In this document: piece by piece, positions 24,910-34,274 of the stretch
How positions within the stretch are numbered: position 1 is the stretch's first letter
Layout of the letters: every line of letters begins with the position of its first letter
Assembly (NCBI RefSeq): GCF_001468225.1
Contig: NZ_LNRU01000003.1
Span: 124,001 to 188,000, forward strand
From: Sphingopyxis sp. H053
GTDB lineage: Bacteria > Pseudomonadota > Alphaproteobacteria > Sphingomonadales > Sphingomonadaceae
Direction of reading: 5' to 3'
Length of the DNA: 64,000 bases
The notes under the pieces: model-generated
Database searches by the model: none
What the model was told of the DNA's origin: nothing
The model's input: the letters and a program-made list of their open reading frames with translations, nothing else
Translations under genes and position numbers: made by a program

Positions 24910-26331
24910 ATGCCGACCGCCCGCTTTCGCCTGCCGCTGATCGCCCTAGCCCTTTCCTCGGCAAGCGCCGCGACGCCCGCTGCGGCGCAGAGCTGGGCGG
25001 AGCATTGGTTCGACAATGTCACCTATACGTCGCCCGGCAGCTTCGAGGACCAGGCGCGCGGTTATGTGACAGCCGGCGGCCTCTCGGGCCGCGTCGACGT
25101 CCACAACGATTATCTGATGAGTCTGACTCTCCCCAAGGTGAAGGCGGGTTGCGGCGGAATCGACATGTTCCTCGGCGGCATGTCCTTCCTCGATCCCGAC
25201 TACCTCGTCCAGAAACTCGAGAGCATATTGCAGGCCGCGCCCGCGGTGGCGTTCCAGTATCTCCTCGAGACCCTCGACGAGAAGATGGGCAACATCATCT
25301 CGAAGATGGAGGCGGCGACGAACTTCCTGAACTCGATCCAGGTCAACGACTGCCGCCTCGCCAACCGCATGGTCCAGATCGCCAAGGGCGACGACAATAT
25401 GTCGGGCATCATCGAGGAGATGACCGGCTACAAGTCGATCAAGGAAGGCTATGCGAAGAGTTATCAGCAGAGCCGCGAGAAGATCCAGGCGAACCAGAAC
25501 AACCCGACCGAGGATTTGAAGGGCGCACTCGCCAACTGCCCGTGGGAGGTCACCGACATCTTCCGTACCGGCTCGCTCCTCGCCCACGCCACGGCGCGCG
25601 TCGGCGCCGGCGAGTGGACCGGCGTCATGCGGGCGCGGGTCGGCGACGTCTATATGCGCTGGGATACGACCGACAAGGTGCCGCTCTTCTCGGCGATCCC
25701 CGCCTGCCCGCGCCAGGAGACCGAAGGCGTCGACGATTTCCTGACCGGGCGCGTCCAGTCGCGCGCGCTCAACATGCCGCCGACCGGCGCCGACTGCCAG
25801 ATCGACGGGCCGGGCCGCGGCGCGCTGATCCTCGCGCGCGAGCGCATGCAGGCGATCGCGACGAAGATCCGCACGCGCTCGGCGCTGACGGCCGAGGAAC
25901 GCCAGTTCGTCGCCAATGTGAAGACGCTACCGGTCTACCGGATGCTCGAATGGGGTGTGCGCGAAGGCGTCGAGGACAGCGTGATCGGTGATACCGATGA
26001 ACTGGTCGCGCTCACCCTCGCCTACCAGATGCTCAACGACCTCACCCGCTCGATCGACTTCGCGCTATCGAACGCCGAGCGCGGCACCACGGCCGCGGGC
26101 GCGGCCGACGCCGGAAATGCCAATATCTGCCAGACGCGTATTCTCACCAAGGGGATCGAGCAGTTGCAGGGTCTGCGCGACGAGGTGCTGCGCCAACGCG
26201 CACAGATGCGCCAATCCTACATGGCGGCCCTCGAACAGACCAACCTCTCCGCCAATTACTCCGGTCTCGTCCGACAGCGCGACCGTGACGCGCGCGACGC
26301 CGCCGGCGCCGCCGCCAACCGCAATCGCTGA
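24910..26331 (+). CDS. traH: Conjugal transfer protein TraH
   Basis: The 473-residue protein has a signal peptide (LIALALSSASAATPAAAQ) followed by FDNVTYTSPGSFEDQARGYVTAGGLSGR and KAGCGGIDMFLGGMSFL. Central helices follow, then ENP-like LTLAYQMLNDLTRSIDFAL and a C-terminal coiled-coil-prone end. These are hallmark TraH segments. TraH is a periplasmic/outer-membrane-associated protein required for pilus assembly. A GGA-containing site precedes the ATG at 24910; the frame is open upstream to 24823. traG begins six bases after its stop. Confidence 0.92.
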   Translation: MPTARFRLPLIALALSSASAATPAAAQSWAEHWFDNVTYTSPGSFEDQARGYVTAGGLSGRVDVHNDYLMSLTLPKVKAGCGGIDMFLGGMSFLDPDYLVQKLESILQAAPAVAFQYLLETLDEKMGNIISKMEAATNFLNSIQVNDCRLANRMVQIAKGDDNMSGIIEEMTGYKSIKEGYAKSYQQSREKIQANQNNPTEDLKGALANCPWEVTDIFRTGSLLAHATARVGAGEWTGVMRARVGDVYMRWDTTDKVPLFSAIPACPRQETEGVDDFLTGRVQSRALNMPPTGADCQIDGPGRGALILARERMQAIATKIRTRSALTAEERQFVANVKTLPVYRMLEWGVREGVEDSVIGDTDELVALTLAYQMLNDLTRSIDFALSNAERGTTAAGAADAGNANICQTRILTKGIEQLQGLRDEVLRQRAQMRQSYMAALEQTNLSANYSGLVRQRDRDARDAAGAAANRNR

Positions 26332-26336
26332 CCGCC

Positions 26337-29300
26337 ATGCGCGCCCACACCCTTTCCGCGCTCCTCGCCGCCTTCACCGCTCTGGCGCCGACCGCGGCGT
26401 TCGCCCTCGAAACGAGCTTCCACACCTATGACGGGTTCAACGAGACGGTCGACGCCTTCCGCCTCGTCTCGATGATCTTCGCCGACCCGCGCTACGAGAC
26501 GCTCGTCTTCATCATCGCGGTTGCCGGGATCGCGCTCGGCGCGCTGCTCGCGAGCGTCCGCGGCAACGGCATGGGCATCGTGGCTTTCGGCTTCCAGACG
26601 CTTGTCGGCGTCGGGCTCTTCGTCGGCCTCGTCGCGACGACGGGCACCGTCCATGTCTACGACCGGGTCCGCAACGCCTATCAGCCCGTCGGCGACGTCC
26701 CGAACCTGATCGTGCTGGTCGCGGGCGTCACCAACATGATGGAGCGAGCGATCGCAGAGACGATCGACGACAACACGATCGATCCCAATGCCAAGCTGGA
26801 ATTCGGCGCGGGGGGGCACAGCTTCGACCTGTTCCTGAACGCCGTCTCCCCGCGCGGTCCCATGACCGACAGCTTCCTTGATGCGACGATCAAGGACTAT
26901 GTGCGGCAATGCTATCCGGTCGCGCGCGTGTCGCCCGCCTATGGCATCGACGACGACCAGCTCTTCCGGACCACGAACGATCTTCCCGCAGCATTCGCCG
27001 CGATGGCGGGACCGGCGACCTTCAGCACCGTCTTCACCGCGACCGACAAGGGCGGCACGACCGTGAGCTGCACCGAAGCCTGGACCTATATCTCGGACCG
27101 GCTATCCGATCCCGCGCTGTTCGAGGATTACAGTCGGCAGGTGTGCGAGCGAACGGGCTATGATGTGAGCAACGCGGGCCAGCTTCAGCGCTGCCGCTCG
27201 AACCTCGGCGCGCTCGGCGACAAGATGCTCGGCACGCCGCTGACGCTCCAGCAGTTGATGTCCAACATCAATCTCGGGAACGCGGTCGGCGACGTGCTGT
27301 TCGAGGACAGCCCGGCGACCGCGGCAAGGGTCATGGCCAACCGCGCGGTCGTCTCGAGCGGTCTTGCGACCATGTCGACCGCCAACGAGTGGATGCCGAC
27401 GATCCGGGCGACCGTGTTCGGGATCATGCTGTTCATGATGCCGATCGCGCTGCTCTTCATCCTGACCCCGATCAACCTGCGCGTGGCGAGCTTCGCGCTC
27501 GGCCTGTTCGTATTCGTCGCCATGTGGGGCGTGATTGACGCCGGTATCTACCAACTCACCCTCGGCCGCGCGATGGACGTGCTCGCCGAGATGCGCTCCA
27601 ACCATGTCGCCGCCAACGCCTGGATGCTCGCGCCCTCCTCTGCGATGAAGGCGCTCGCGATCTTCGGCAGCTTTCGCACCGCGGCGGCGGGGCTGGCCGG
27701 CGCCTTCGTGTTCACCGTGTTCCGCTTCTCGGGCAATGTCTTCACCTCCTTCACCAGCGGCGCGCTCGGCGCCCAGGGCCAGGGGACTGCGGCGGCGACG
27801 CCGATCATGACGCACGAAGGCCGCGCGCAGGCGCTCGAAGCGCAGGCCTCCGCGACCGGCACGATGGCGCGGCGCAGCGCGGTATCGAGCTTCGGGGACT
27901 TCGGGGAACGGTCGACGCTCGGCAGCAACCGCGCGTTCGGCGCCGCCGGCGGCTATCTGGCTGATCGCACGCCCGGCGCAGCGGGAACGACGGGCTTCGC
28001 GCTCGGCGCGACCGATGCCGCGCGCGAGCTTGGCGGCCTCGCCCCTGCCCTCGTCGGCCGCGACCTCTCGCACCCTGCCACCGCCGCAGCCGTGCGCGCC
28101 AACGCGACCACCTCCGCGATTCACAATTTTGCCGAGAAGGATGCGCTCCGCGGCCTCGGCACCAGTTATTTCGGTGAGAGGCAATCGGGTGAGCGGGCGT
28201 TCGCGGCTTTCACGCAGAACATGGTGCAATGGAAGGCATTCGGCGACACCCGCGCCTACGACATGATGTTCCAGGGGGCGCGGCGGCACTTCGAGCGCCA
28301 TGGCTATGTTGGCAAGGACGCCGATCTCAAGGCGTCGTCCGTGATCGCACAGGCGTCGGCCGACCCGACTTTCGCCAAGCTCATCGCCAACAGCTTCGAG
28401 CAGGAACAGATGCTGCGAAACGACCTCACCGGTGCACAGGTCAATGTCGGCGCGATGGAAGGCCGCCGCGATTACGCCGGCGATAATGTCGCAGGGATCG
28501 AGCGGCGCAATGTCAAGACCGAACAGGCATGGCGCACCGGCAACAATGAAGGTCAACGGAACGCGGCAGCCATGCTCGGCCTCTCCGTCGACGAAACCTC
28601 GCGACGCATCGGGTTCATCAACACGTTGTCGGGCGAGGCGCGCTCGACGGCGATCTCCTCACTCTCGCGCTCGACGGGCCGCAACGAGGCCCATGTCATG
28701 CGCGCCCTCGAAATGTACAACGCGTCGGTGCAGCTCGGCACAGCCGACGGCGCGACCGCCGAGGCCGGTCGCGAAGGCACGAGCGTCTATGGCCGGACGC
28801 GAGAGGCGGCGGGCTATGACTTTGCCGAGCGGTCGGGCAAGCTCGATGCCCAGCGCGAGGTCGGCCATGGCGGTGTCCGCGGCGCGGCCCGCATCGGCGA
28901 GCAGCGGAGGCAGAGCGACAATTTCGGCTATGCCGAAGGCGCAGCGGCCGCCGGCGTGTCGACGCGCGAGGCAGCGAAGCTCGATGCGTTCATCGGGGCG
29001 CTCAGCCGCACAGCGGGCAATCAGGTCGATATGGCCGAAAGCGGCGCTGCGGGCATCGCCGACCGCGCACGCAACGAGCGGCTGACGCGCATCGTCGACA
29101 ATGAGCGATTGTCGCGCATGCAGGGCCTGCTGCGCGCCGAGGGCATCACGATGACGAAGCGTCAGCTCGCAATGTCGCAGAATGGCGACCTTAATCTCAA
29201 CGTTTCGCCGGAGGTTGCCGCGCAACTTCACCGGGCCGGGCTGATCAACGACAGCCAATATGGCGCGATCGCCGCAGGCGGCCGCGCGCGGTTCAGCTTT

Positions 29301-30077
29301 GCCGATAACGACCTCCTTGTGTCGAGCAGCACCGGGTTCGCGCAATCGGCGCGGAGCGACACCAGCACCAAGTATGAGGCTGGCAAGCAGGCCGGACCCG
29401 ATACGATCGAGCATATGCTGAGCAGTGGAGACGAGGGTCAGGCGATGATGGCCAACTGGCTGAAGGGCGGATTCGAGATGGATAGCAAGGGCGAATGGCG
29501 CCTCAATCCGCAGGTCGCCGACACGCTGCAGCGCGATGTGTCGGCGATCGTCGCGCAGACGGGGTGGCAGCGGTCAATATCACGATCTGCGCAGGATCAG
29601 GTCTCAATGGGAACGACAGTGGGCGGCGATATGGGGGCAAGCGCACATAGCAGCGACTATGCCTCCCGCGGCGGCGGGCAGAAAGGAAGTGCGCGGTCGC
29701 AGACCGGACGATCGGGGAAGGTTGGCGCAAGCGTTGGATTTACGAGCCGCGACGTGGGAATCAGCAACGAGAGTGCTCAGGCATCGCTGGACATCATGAA
29801 CTATGATGTACGCACAGCGATCGCAAACGCCGAGCGCGCCGCAGCGCGCTCTGCAAATCCGGAAGCCTCCTTTACGCGGGAATTAAACCGCCAAGTGCTC
29901 GGAGAAACAGGTCTGCGAAATCGCTATCTTGGTCAGGCAGACTCCGCGCGTGGGACGGCCGACATCACCGGCCCCATGACGTCCTTGGAACAATCAACGA
30001 TCCTCGACAAAGGGCGATTTTCAACTGACTTGGCAAACGGTCCGTTCGACGGCGATAGCAGCTATAAGAGACGCTAA
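26337..30077 (+). CDS. traG: Conjugal transfer protein TraG (mating-pair stabilisation, F type)
   Basis: The 1,246-residue protein has an N-terminal membrane part with several helices (YETLVFIIAVAGIALGALLA, GIMLFMMPIALLFILTPINL, FALGLFVFVAMWGVIDAGI). A very long periplasmic tail rich in Ala, Arg and Ser follows. This is the F-type TraG, which acts in pilus assembly with its N-terminus and in mating-pair stabilisation and entry exclusion with its C-terminus. It is not the VirD4-like TraG. It ends the rightward transfer operon; its stop overlaps the convergent membrane-protein gene by four bases. Length is somewhat above the F plasmid protein. Confidence 0.9.
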   Translation: MRAHTLSALLAAFTALAPTAAFALETSFHTYDGFNETVDAFRLVSMIFADPRYETLVFIIAVAGIALGALLASVRGNGMGIVAFGFQTLVGVGLFVGLVATTGTVHVYDRVRNAYQPVGDVPNLIVLVAGVTNMMERAIAETIDDNTIDPNAKLEFGAGGHSFDLFLNAVSPRGPMTDSFLDATIKDYVRQCYPVARVSPAYGIDDDQLFRTTNDLPAAFAAMAGPATFSTVFTATDKGGTTVSCTEAWTYISDRLSDPALFEDYSRQVCERTGYDVSNAGQLQRCRSNLGALGDKMLGTPLTLQQLMSNINLGNAVGDVLFEDSPATAARVMANRAVVSSGLATMSTANEWMPTIRATVFGIMLFMMPIALLFILTPINLRVASFALGLFVFVAMWGVIDAGIYQLTLGRAMDVLAEMRSNHVAANAWMLAPSSAMKALAIFGSFRTAAAGLAGAFVFTVFRFSGNVFTSFTSGALGAQGQGTAAATPIMTHEGRAQALEAQASATGTMARRSAVSSFGDFGERSTLGSNRAFGAAGGYLADRTPGAAGTTGFALGATDAARELGGLAPALVGRDLSHPATAAAVRANATTSAIHNFAEKDALRGLGTSYFGERQSGERAFAAFTQNMVQWKAFGDTRAYDMMFQGARRHFERHGYVGKDADLKASSVIAQASADPTFAKLIANSFEQEQMLRNDLTGAQVNVGAMEGRRDYAGDNVAGIERRNVKTEQAWRTGNNEGQRNAAAMLGLSVDETSRRIGFINTLSGEARSTAISSLSRSTGRNEAHVMRALEMYNASVQLGTADGATAEAGREGTSVYGRTREAAGYDFAERSGKLDAQREVGHGGVRGAARIGEQRRQSDNFGYAEGAAAAGVSTREAAKLDAFIGALSRTAGNQVDMAESGAAGIADRARNERLTRIVDNERLSRMQGLLRAEGITMTKRQLAMSQNGDLNLNVSPEVAAQLHRAGLINDSQYGAIAAGGRARFSFADNDLLVSSSTGFAQSARSDTSTKYEAGKQAGPDTIEHMLSSGDEGQAMMANWLKGGFEMDSKGEWRLNPQVADTLQRDVSAIVAQTGWQRSISRSAQDQVSMGTTVGGDMGASAHSSDYASRGGGQKGSARSQTGRSGKVGASVGFTSRDVGISNESAQASLDIMNYDVRTAIANAERAAARSANPEASFTRELNRQVLGETGLRNRYLGQADSARGTADITGPMTSLEQSTILDKGRFSTDLANGPFDGDSSYKRR

Positions 30078-30526
30078 ATTCGCGACCCGTTGTTGGGGCT
30101 GAGGGGGTTGCCGATATAGCTTGTTCCCGAAAATGGGTCGTAAATGTCGCCGACGGGGCGCAAGTGATCGGGTGGATTCCACAGCATCTCTTGTTCGACC
30201 CTCAGGCGCTCCAGTTCGTCGATTTCCTCATCGGTTAAAGGATCTCCGCGATCCGCCGTAGGTGCATCGAGCCGGGCACGGACAAATCCGAAGCCAAGCA
30301 CGAGCAGCGCCGTCATCGGGAAGAACAGAACATTGAGATAGCCGACAAGCGCGGTCTCAAAAAACGACGCCAGCGCTGGAATCTTGAGCGAGGCCATCGT
30401 GATTGCCCAGTAAAGCGGAATCGCTGCCCACCAGATTTTGGCGTACCAAGGCTTCCAAAGCCAATCACCAAGCACTGGCGGTGGCATTTCGGCCTTTGAG
30501 GGCTCGGAAGACAGATTGGCCTGCAT
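30074..30526 (-). CDS. Small membrane protein of unknown function
   Basis: The 150-residue protein starts MQANLSSEPSKAEMPPPVLG with GAGGAG five bases upstream, a strong ribosome site. It has two hydrophobic segments (IWWAAIPLYWAITMA and ALVGYLNVLFFPMTALLVLG) and an acidic C-terminal region (GDPLTDEEIDELERLRVEQE). I do not recognise the family. It is convergent with traG, overlapping by four bases. Surface- or entry-exclusion proteins often sit next to traG in F-type systems, so that role is possible but unproven. The frame is open upstream to 30664. Confidence 0.6.
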   Translation of the reverse strand: MQANLSSEPSKAEMPPPVLGDWLWKPWYAKIWWAAIPLYWAITMASLKIPALASFFETALVGYLNVLFFPMTALLVLGFGFVRARLDAPTADRGDPLTDEEIDELERLRVEQEMLWNPPDHLRPVGDIYDPFSGTSYIGNPLSPNNGSRI

Positions 30527-30761
30527 AGCACTCCTCTCTGGCGAGCTTACCATGCGTGGCCGCGCAACGGAATCCAAAGTGGCGTTGAGGTTGAACAATT
30601 GCGTCCTCCTTGTCGGGCAGAGCATGCCCCTCTTTCGCTGCCCCTCCGAACGCCAACACATCACCCTCTCTCCTTATGGGCCTGACATTGAGCGGAATGG
30701 ATGCTTGACCACGCGCAGCGTTTGGAACGGTGAAAATTGCGGAACTAATCGACTATAGCTT

Positions 30762-30789
30762 GTTAGAAACTTATATGCTATTTTCTAAC
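30762..30789 (+). promoter_or_regulatory. Inverted repeat/promoter of the AbiE operon
   Basis: GTTAGAAA (30762-30769) and TTTCTAAC (30782-30789) are perfect 8-bp arms with a 12-base spacer holding TATGCT, a possible -10 box. The repeat ends four bases before the AAGGAG ribosome site of the antitoxin gene. AbiEi antitoxins are known to repress their own operon by binding such repeats, so this is the likely operator. Confidence 0.65.
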
Positions 30790-30806
30790 AGAAAGGAGTG
30801 GGCTCA

Positions 30807-31415
30807 ATGCCTGCCATGGCTGATCGGATCATGAAGCGCGTGCGCGGCAAAGGCCGCGGCTGGGTCTTTACGCCCAGACATTTCATCGACTTCGGCACTC
30901 GCGGGTCGGTCGACATGGCGCTTTCGCGCCTTGCGCATGCCGGTAATATTCGCCGTATCGGCCGCGGTCTTTATGACTATCCCCGCCAACATGACAAGCT
31001 CGGCCTTCTCAGTCCCGATCCGGCACGCGTCGCCGACGCGCTTGCTGTCCAAAGTGGCGACAAGCTGGCGCCCTCCGGCGCTTCGGCCGCGAACAGTCTC
31101 GGGTTTTCGACGCAAGTTCCCGCCAAAGCAAGCTATGCCACAACAGGTCGGACCCGAGTCAAACGCGCTGGCGGGCGCAGCCTCACCCTCAAGCACAGCA
31201 GGGCGCCGGTTCTCGACAATGGCTCCGACGCCGCCAACACGGTTCTGCAGGCGCTTGCTCATCTCGGGAAGGGCGGTGTCGATGACGACAAGGTTCGCTA
31301 CTTCGCGGCACGCCTGGACGACAATTCCATGAAGCGTCTTGTTCAAGCCCGGCCCGAGATGTCCGGCTGGATGGCGGATATCGTACTCAAGATCGAAGCA
31401 GCGCGTCATGGATGA
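30807..31415 (+). CDS. AbiEi-type antitoxin (winged-helix regulator)
   Basis: The 202-residue protein starts at 30807 (MPAMADRIMKRV) with AAGGAG eight bases upstream. An N-terminal winged helix (GWVFTPRHFIDFGTRGSVDM and ALSRLAHAGNIRRIGRGLYDYPR) is followed by an AbiEi-like C-terminal region (SGDKLAPSGASAANSLGFST, TLKHSRAPVLDN). This is the DUF6088/AbiEi antitoxin group. In AbiE systems the antitoxin counters a nucleotidyltransferase toxin without direct binding (type IV) and represses the promoter. Its stop overlaps the toxin start by eight bases (ATGGATGA). Confidence 0.85.
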   Translation: MPAMADRIMKRVRGKGRGWVFTPRHFIDFGTRGSVDMALSRLAHAGNIRRIGRGLYDYPRQHDKLGLLSPDPARVADALAVQSGDKLAPSGASAANSLGFSTQVPAKASYATTGRTRVKRAGGRSLTLKHSRAPVLDNGSDAANTVLQALAHLGKGGVDDDKVRYFAARLDDNSMKRLVQARPEMSGWMADIVLKIEAARHG

Positions 31416-32460
31416 GTTCGCGCGCAGCGATGTCGCTAACCGGCGGGCCTTCATCGCAGAAGCGGCGGCACGGCGCGATCTCACCGCCATCATCATCGAA
31501 AAGGACTTCTGGGTTTGCTGGATTCTCCGGCGCCTGGTGGCCTGCCCCGATCTTGCCGGCCAGTTGACCTTCAAGGGAGGGACATCGCTATCGAAGGCCT
31601 ACGGTATCATCGAGCGGTTTTCCGAAGATGTCGATCTAACCATTAGTCGCTCGGCCCCCAAGCTCGACGATGTTCTCTCCCCCATGCAGGATGATATCAG
31701 CGGAAAGGAGCGAGACCGTCGCACAAAGGCATTGAAGGCCGCGGCGCAAGCTTTTGTACAGACGCTCGCGCACCCGTTGCTGGCGCGCGAAATCGAGGTG
31801 GGGCTGGGAACGGCGGAAGGTTGGAGGCTTGAGCTCGATCCAGAAGACAAGGACGGGCAGACCTTGCTCTTCACTTATCCTCCGACATCGGGGTATGGTC
31901 TTGCCTACGGAGAGAATTATGGCGGCGCGAATGGGAGCGGCTATATCAAGCCTCGCATCAAGCTCGAGTTCGGGGCGCGGGGAGAAACCGAGCCATTCGA
32001 ACTGCGTCCGATTTCACCCTATCTTGCCGAAGACTTTCCCGAAGAGCTGCCCGATGCAGTTACCGAGGTGCCGACGCTGGCGGTCGAACGAACCTATTGG
32101 GAGAAGATCACGATCCTCCATGCCCTTCACCACAACGGCAAATTACGCGATGGAATGTCGCGCCATTATTATGACGTGCTGATGCTCGATCGGGCCGGCG
32201 TTACAAAAGCGGCTCTCGCCCGTCCCGAACTGCTCCCACAGGTGGTGCGCAACAAAAGCCTGATGTTTGCCGACAAGTCAGCCTCGTATGAGACCGCGCG
32301 ACTGGGGACCTTACGGATTGCCGCAACCGGTCTCGTTCGCGATAGGCTCGCGGAAGATTATGACGCGATGTCCGAGATGTTCATGAACGCGCCGCCCCGT
32401 TTCGATGATCTCCTCGGAGGGCTGGAAGCGATTGAAGCCACCATCAACGCTAGCGCCTGA
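31408..32460 (+). CDS. AbiEii-type nucleotidyltransferase toxin
   Basis: The 350-residue protein carries the DUF1814/AbiEii nucleotidyltransferase motifs LTFKGGTSLSKAYGIIERFSEDVDLTI (GGTSLSK and the metal-binding EDVDL). Later come IKLEFGARGE and a conserved AVERTYWEKITILHAL and SRHYYDVLML. These enzymes add nucleotides to tRNA or other targets and stop growth, for instance during phage infection. The overlap with the antitoxin gene shows one operon. In this position the pair probably acts as phage defence and as a maintenance module for the element. Confidence 0.9.
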   Translation: MDEFARSDVANRRAFIAEAAARRDLTAIIIEKDFWVCWILRRLVACPDLAGQLTFKGGTSLSKAYGIIERFSEDVDLTISRSAPKLDDVLSPMQDDISGKERDRRTKALKAAAQAFVQTLAHPLLAREIEVGLGTAEGWRLELDPEDKDGQTLLFTYPPTSGYGLAYGENYGGANGSGYIKPRIKLEFGARGETEPFELRPISPYLAEDFPEELPDAVTEVPTLAVERTYWEKITILHALHHNGKLRDGMSRHYYDVLMLDRAGVTKAALARPELLPQVVRNKSLMFADKSASYETARLGTLRIAATGLVRDRLAEDYDAMSEMFMNAPPRFDDLLGGLEAIEATINASA

Positions 32461-32471
32461 AGGATTGAAAG

Positions 32472-32873
32472 CTAATTTTCGGGCGCTAACGCTCGAAGTT
32501 TTCCGCAATCATCAAGGATGCATCGCATTGTAGCTCGTCCGCGAGCAGCAAGTGTTACATTGATCCGGCGCCCATCGAACGCGTCGCGGTCACGATCGAC
32601 AAATTCCTTTGATTCCAGACCGACGGCAAGCCGCGTTGCCGTCGGGAGCGAAACACCGCTGGCATATCCCAGACTCGAAACCGACAGCGGCTTGTCGGCC
32701 GCATCCGCGATATAGAGTTCCAGCAACATGATCCATTCCGCGTGGCTCCAGTCGCATTTCTTGAGATATCGGGCAATGATCCGTCGTTCGGCAAGAAGCA
32801 TGCGACAAAAGCAAAGCCGCCGGAATGTGACATCCTGCATCGCGCCATCTGGATGTGCCTCTTCGATCGACAT
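32472..32873 (-). CDS. MarR-like winged-helix DNA-binding protein
   Basis: From the ATG at 32873 the protein is 133 residues. It has CDWSHAEWIMLLELYIADAADKPLSVSSLGYASGVSLPTATRLA, then GLESKEFVDRDRDAFDGRRINVTLAARG. This is a helix-turn-helix with a wing as in MarR-like regulators. A TTG at 32885 is an in-frame alternative; no strong ribosome site decides. It is convergent with the AbiEii gene (11-base gap). Such regulators are frequent in sphingomonad chromosomes and islands. Target genes are unknown. Confidence 0.6.
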   Translation of the reverse strand: MSIEEAHPDGAMQDVTFRRLCFCRMLLAERRIIARYLKKCDWSHAEWIMLLELYIADAADKPLSVSSLGYASGVSLPTATRLAVGLESKEFVDRDRDAFDGRRINVTLAARGRATMRCILDDCGKLRALAPEN

Positions 32874-33402
32874 GCGCCCGAACAAATCCCGGTATTGGCT
32901 GCGCGAAAAACCGAAGGTTCAGCGCGGTAGACAAGCTGGGACGAGGGACGGGGCTTGAAGAGGCTCGAAAATGCGACTGTCAAAAATCGATCCCCTCTCG
33001 GTTCGAATATGAAGCAAAAAATTGCGGGGCCGCACGAGTATTGAGCGGCAGGCTTGGCCTTCACAAACAATCGAATGATGAAATGGGCGAGTTGCGGGTT
33101 GGTGCTTCAATGGAAGTGATGCGCCGAACTGCTTGACGACGGTGAACAAAATTTGATTGCCCCCGGAAATTCGCACCGGAAACTCCGGGGGTAGCGGCGA
33201 ACGATATCGATGACCCATGAGATAGGTCAAAGGCGCTAGATGCGCTGCCTATTCGGGGTCGATCGTGAATTCACGCCATCCAAACCATAGGTCCGCCTCG
33301 GCGAACACGCGCGCTTCGTCGCTCGATTTTCGTCTTGCGCCGGCGATATATCCGCCATCCATCCGTCATCACGACCAGTTCGCCCGAGGCGGATGAGGCG
33401 TG
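32874..33402. other. Intergenic region, no supported gene
   Basis: This 529-base gap lies between divergent genes (winged-helix left, DUF2285 right). Short frames on both strands (32919-33230 minus, 32855-33136 plus) have no family-like features. It should hold the promoters of both neighbours, but I cannot point to convincing -35/-10 pairs. Confidence 0.4.
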
Positions 33403-34233
33403 ATGGGGTTGGAGGCACCTCCACAGCGTCGCGATGCTCTATATATCAACCGGCCCAAGCGCGCATTTCCATTCTCCTGCAACTTGCCGGCCTCCGATTG
33501 GCGCGCATCCGATGGATATGACGCGCTGCTGCGCTGTGATCGCCGCGCCTTCGCCTGGGAATGGCTCAGGCGAAACCAAATCTATCGCTCACTCTGGGCC
33601 GCGCGTGAATCCCTACCCATCGATGCACCGAAAGACATTGGCCTCCTCGGCTGGGTCGATCCAGCTCTCGCCTCCCCCCAGGCAAGGCCGATCTGGAGCA
33701 CCAGAATGGACCCGAAAGTACTCAAGGGACGCCTCGCAACCAGAAGCGCGCCCTCCGCCGACCTCTTCGACATCCGCGCGATTGCACCTTTCGTGTCCGT
33801 CGAAATCGACGCAGATCGTGCCGAACACTGGCTGTTCAGCGATGGTCGCTGGGCCATCAGACTCGATGTCTATGGGGGAACGCTGCTCGGCGGCCCAGCC
33901 TTGATCGAGTATCAGTTACACGGAGTGGAATCGGCAAGATCCAAGCTGGACGCGCTTCGCCAGTTCCTGGCTCTTTCAGAACAAGGCCGACTTCCCGCCT
34001 CGCTGGTTCCACGCGAGCGCCGCGCTTCCCGATGGATATTGGAATTACGGGTTGGAGATGCAATCCTGACCGGTGCGACCGAGCAGGATATAGCGCGAGA
34101 ATTGTTCAAGGATGCCATCGCGCCGAAGCGTTGGCGACGAGAAAATGCGTCCTATCGGCTTCGCGTGCAGCGGCTGGTGCGGATTGCCCGTCATCGCCTC
34201 GCCCACCCGCTCAGCGGCCCTTGGTTCGAGTGA
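33403..34233 (+). CDS. DUF2285 / transcriptional-regulator-like domain protein
   Basis: The 276-residue protein has an N-terminal region SDWRASDGYDALLRCDRRAFAWEWLRRN. This matches the short 'transcriptional regulator' domain (DUF6499 type) found on rhizobial and sphingomonad mobile elements. Its C-terminus (HRVQ-like ENASYRLRVQRLVRIARHRLA) matches DUF2285. Proteins of this architecture lie beside tra and integrase genes and are thought to act in element regulation, without firm proof. GAGG precedes the GTG/ATG at 33400/33403. It ends 41 bases before the convergent transglycosylase gene. Confidence 0.75.
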   Translation: MGLEAPPQRRDALYINRPKRAFPFSCNLPASDWRASDGYDALLRCDRRAFAWEWLRRNQIYRSLWAARESLPIDAPKDIGLLGWVDPALASPQARPIWSTRMDPKVLKGRLATRSAPSADLFDIRAIAPFVSVEIDADRAEHWLFSDGRWAIRLDVYGGTLLGGPALIEYQLHGVESARSKLDALRQFLALSEQGRLPASLVPRERRASRWILELRVGDAILTGATEQDIARELFKDAIAPKRWRRENASYRLRVQRLVRIARHRLAHPLSGPWFE

Positions 34234-34274
34234 AGAGCCCGGACGAAGCCGTATCGCTGACATGGAGCAAGAGT

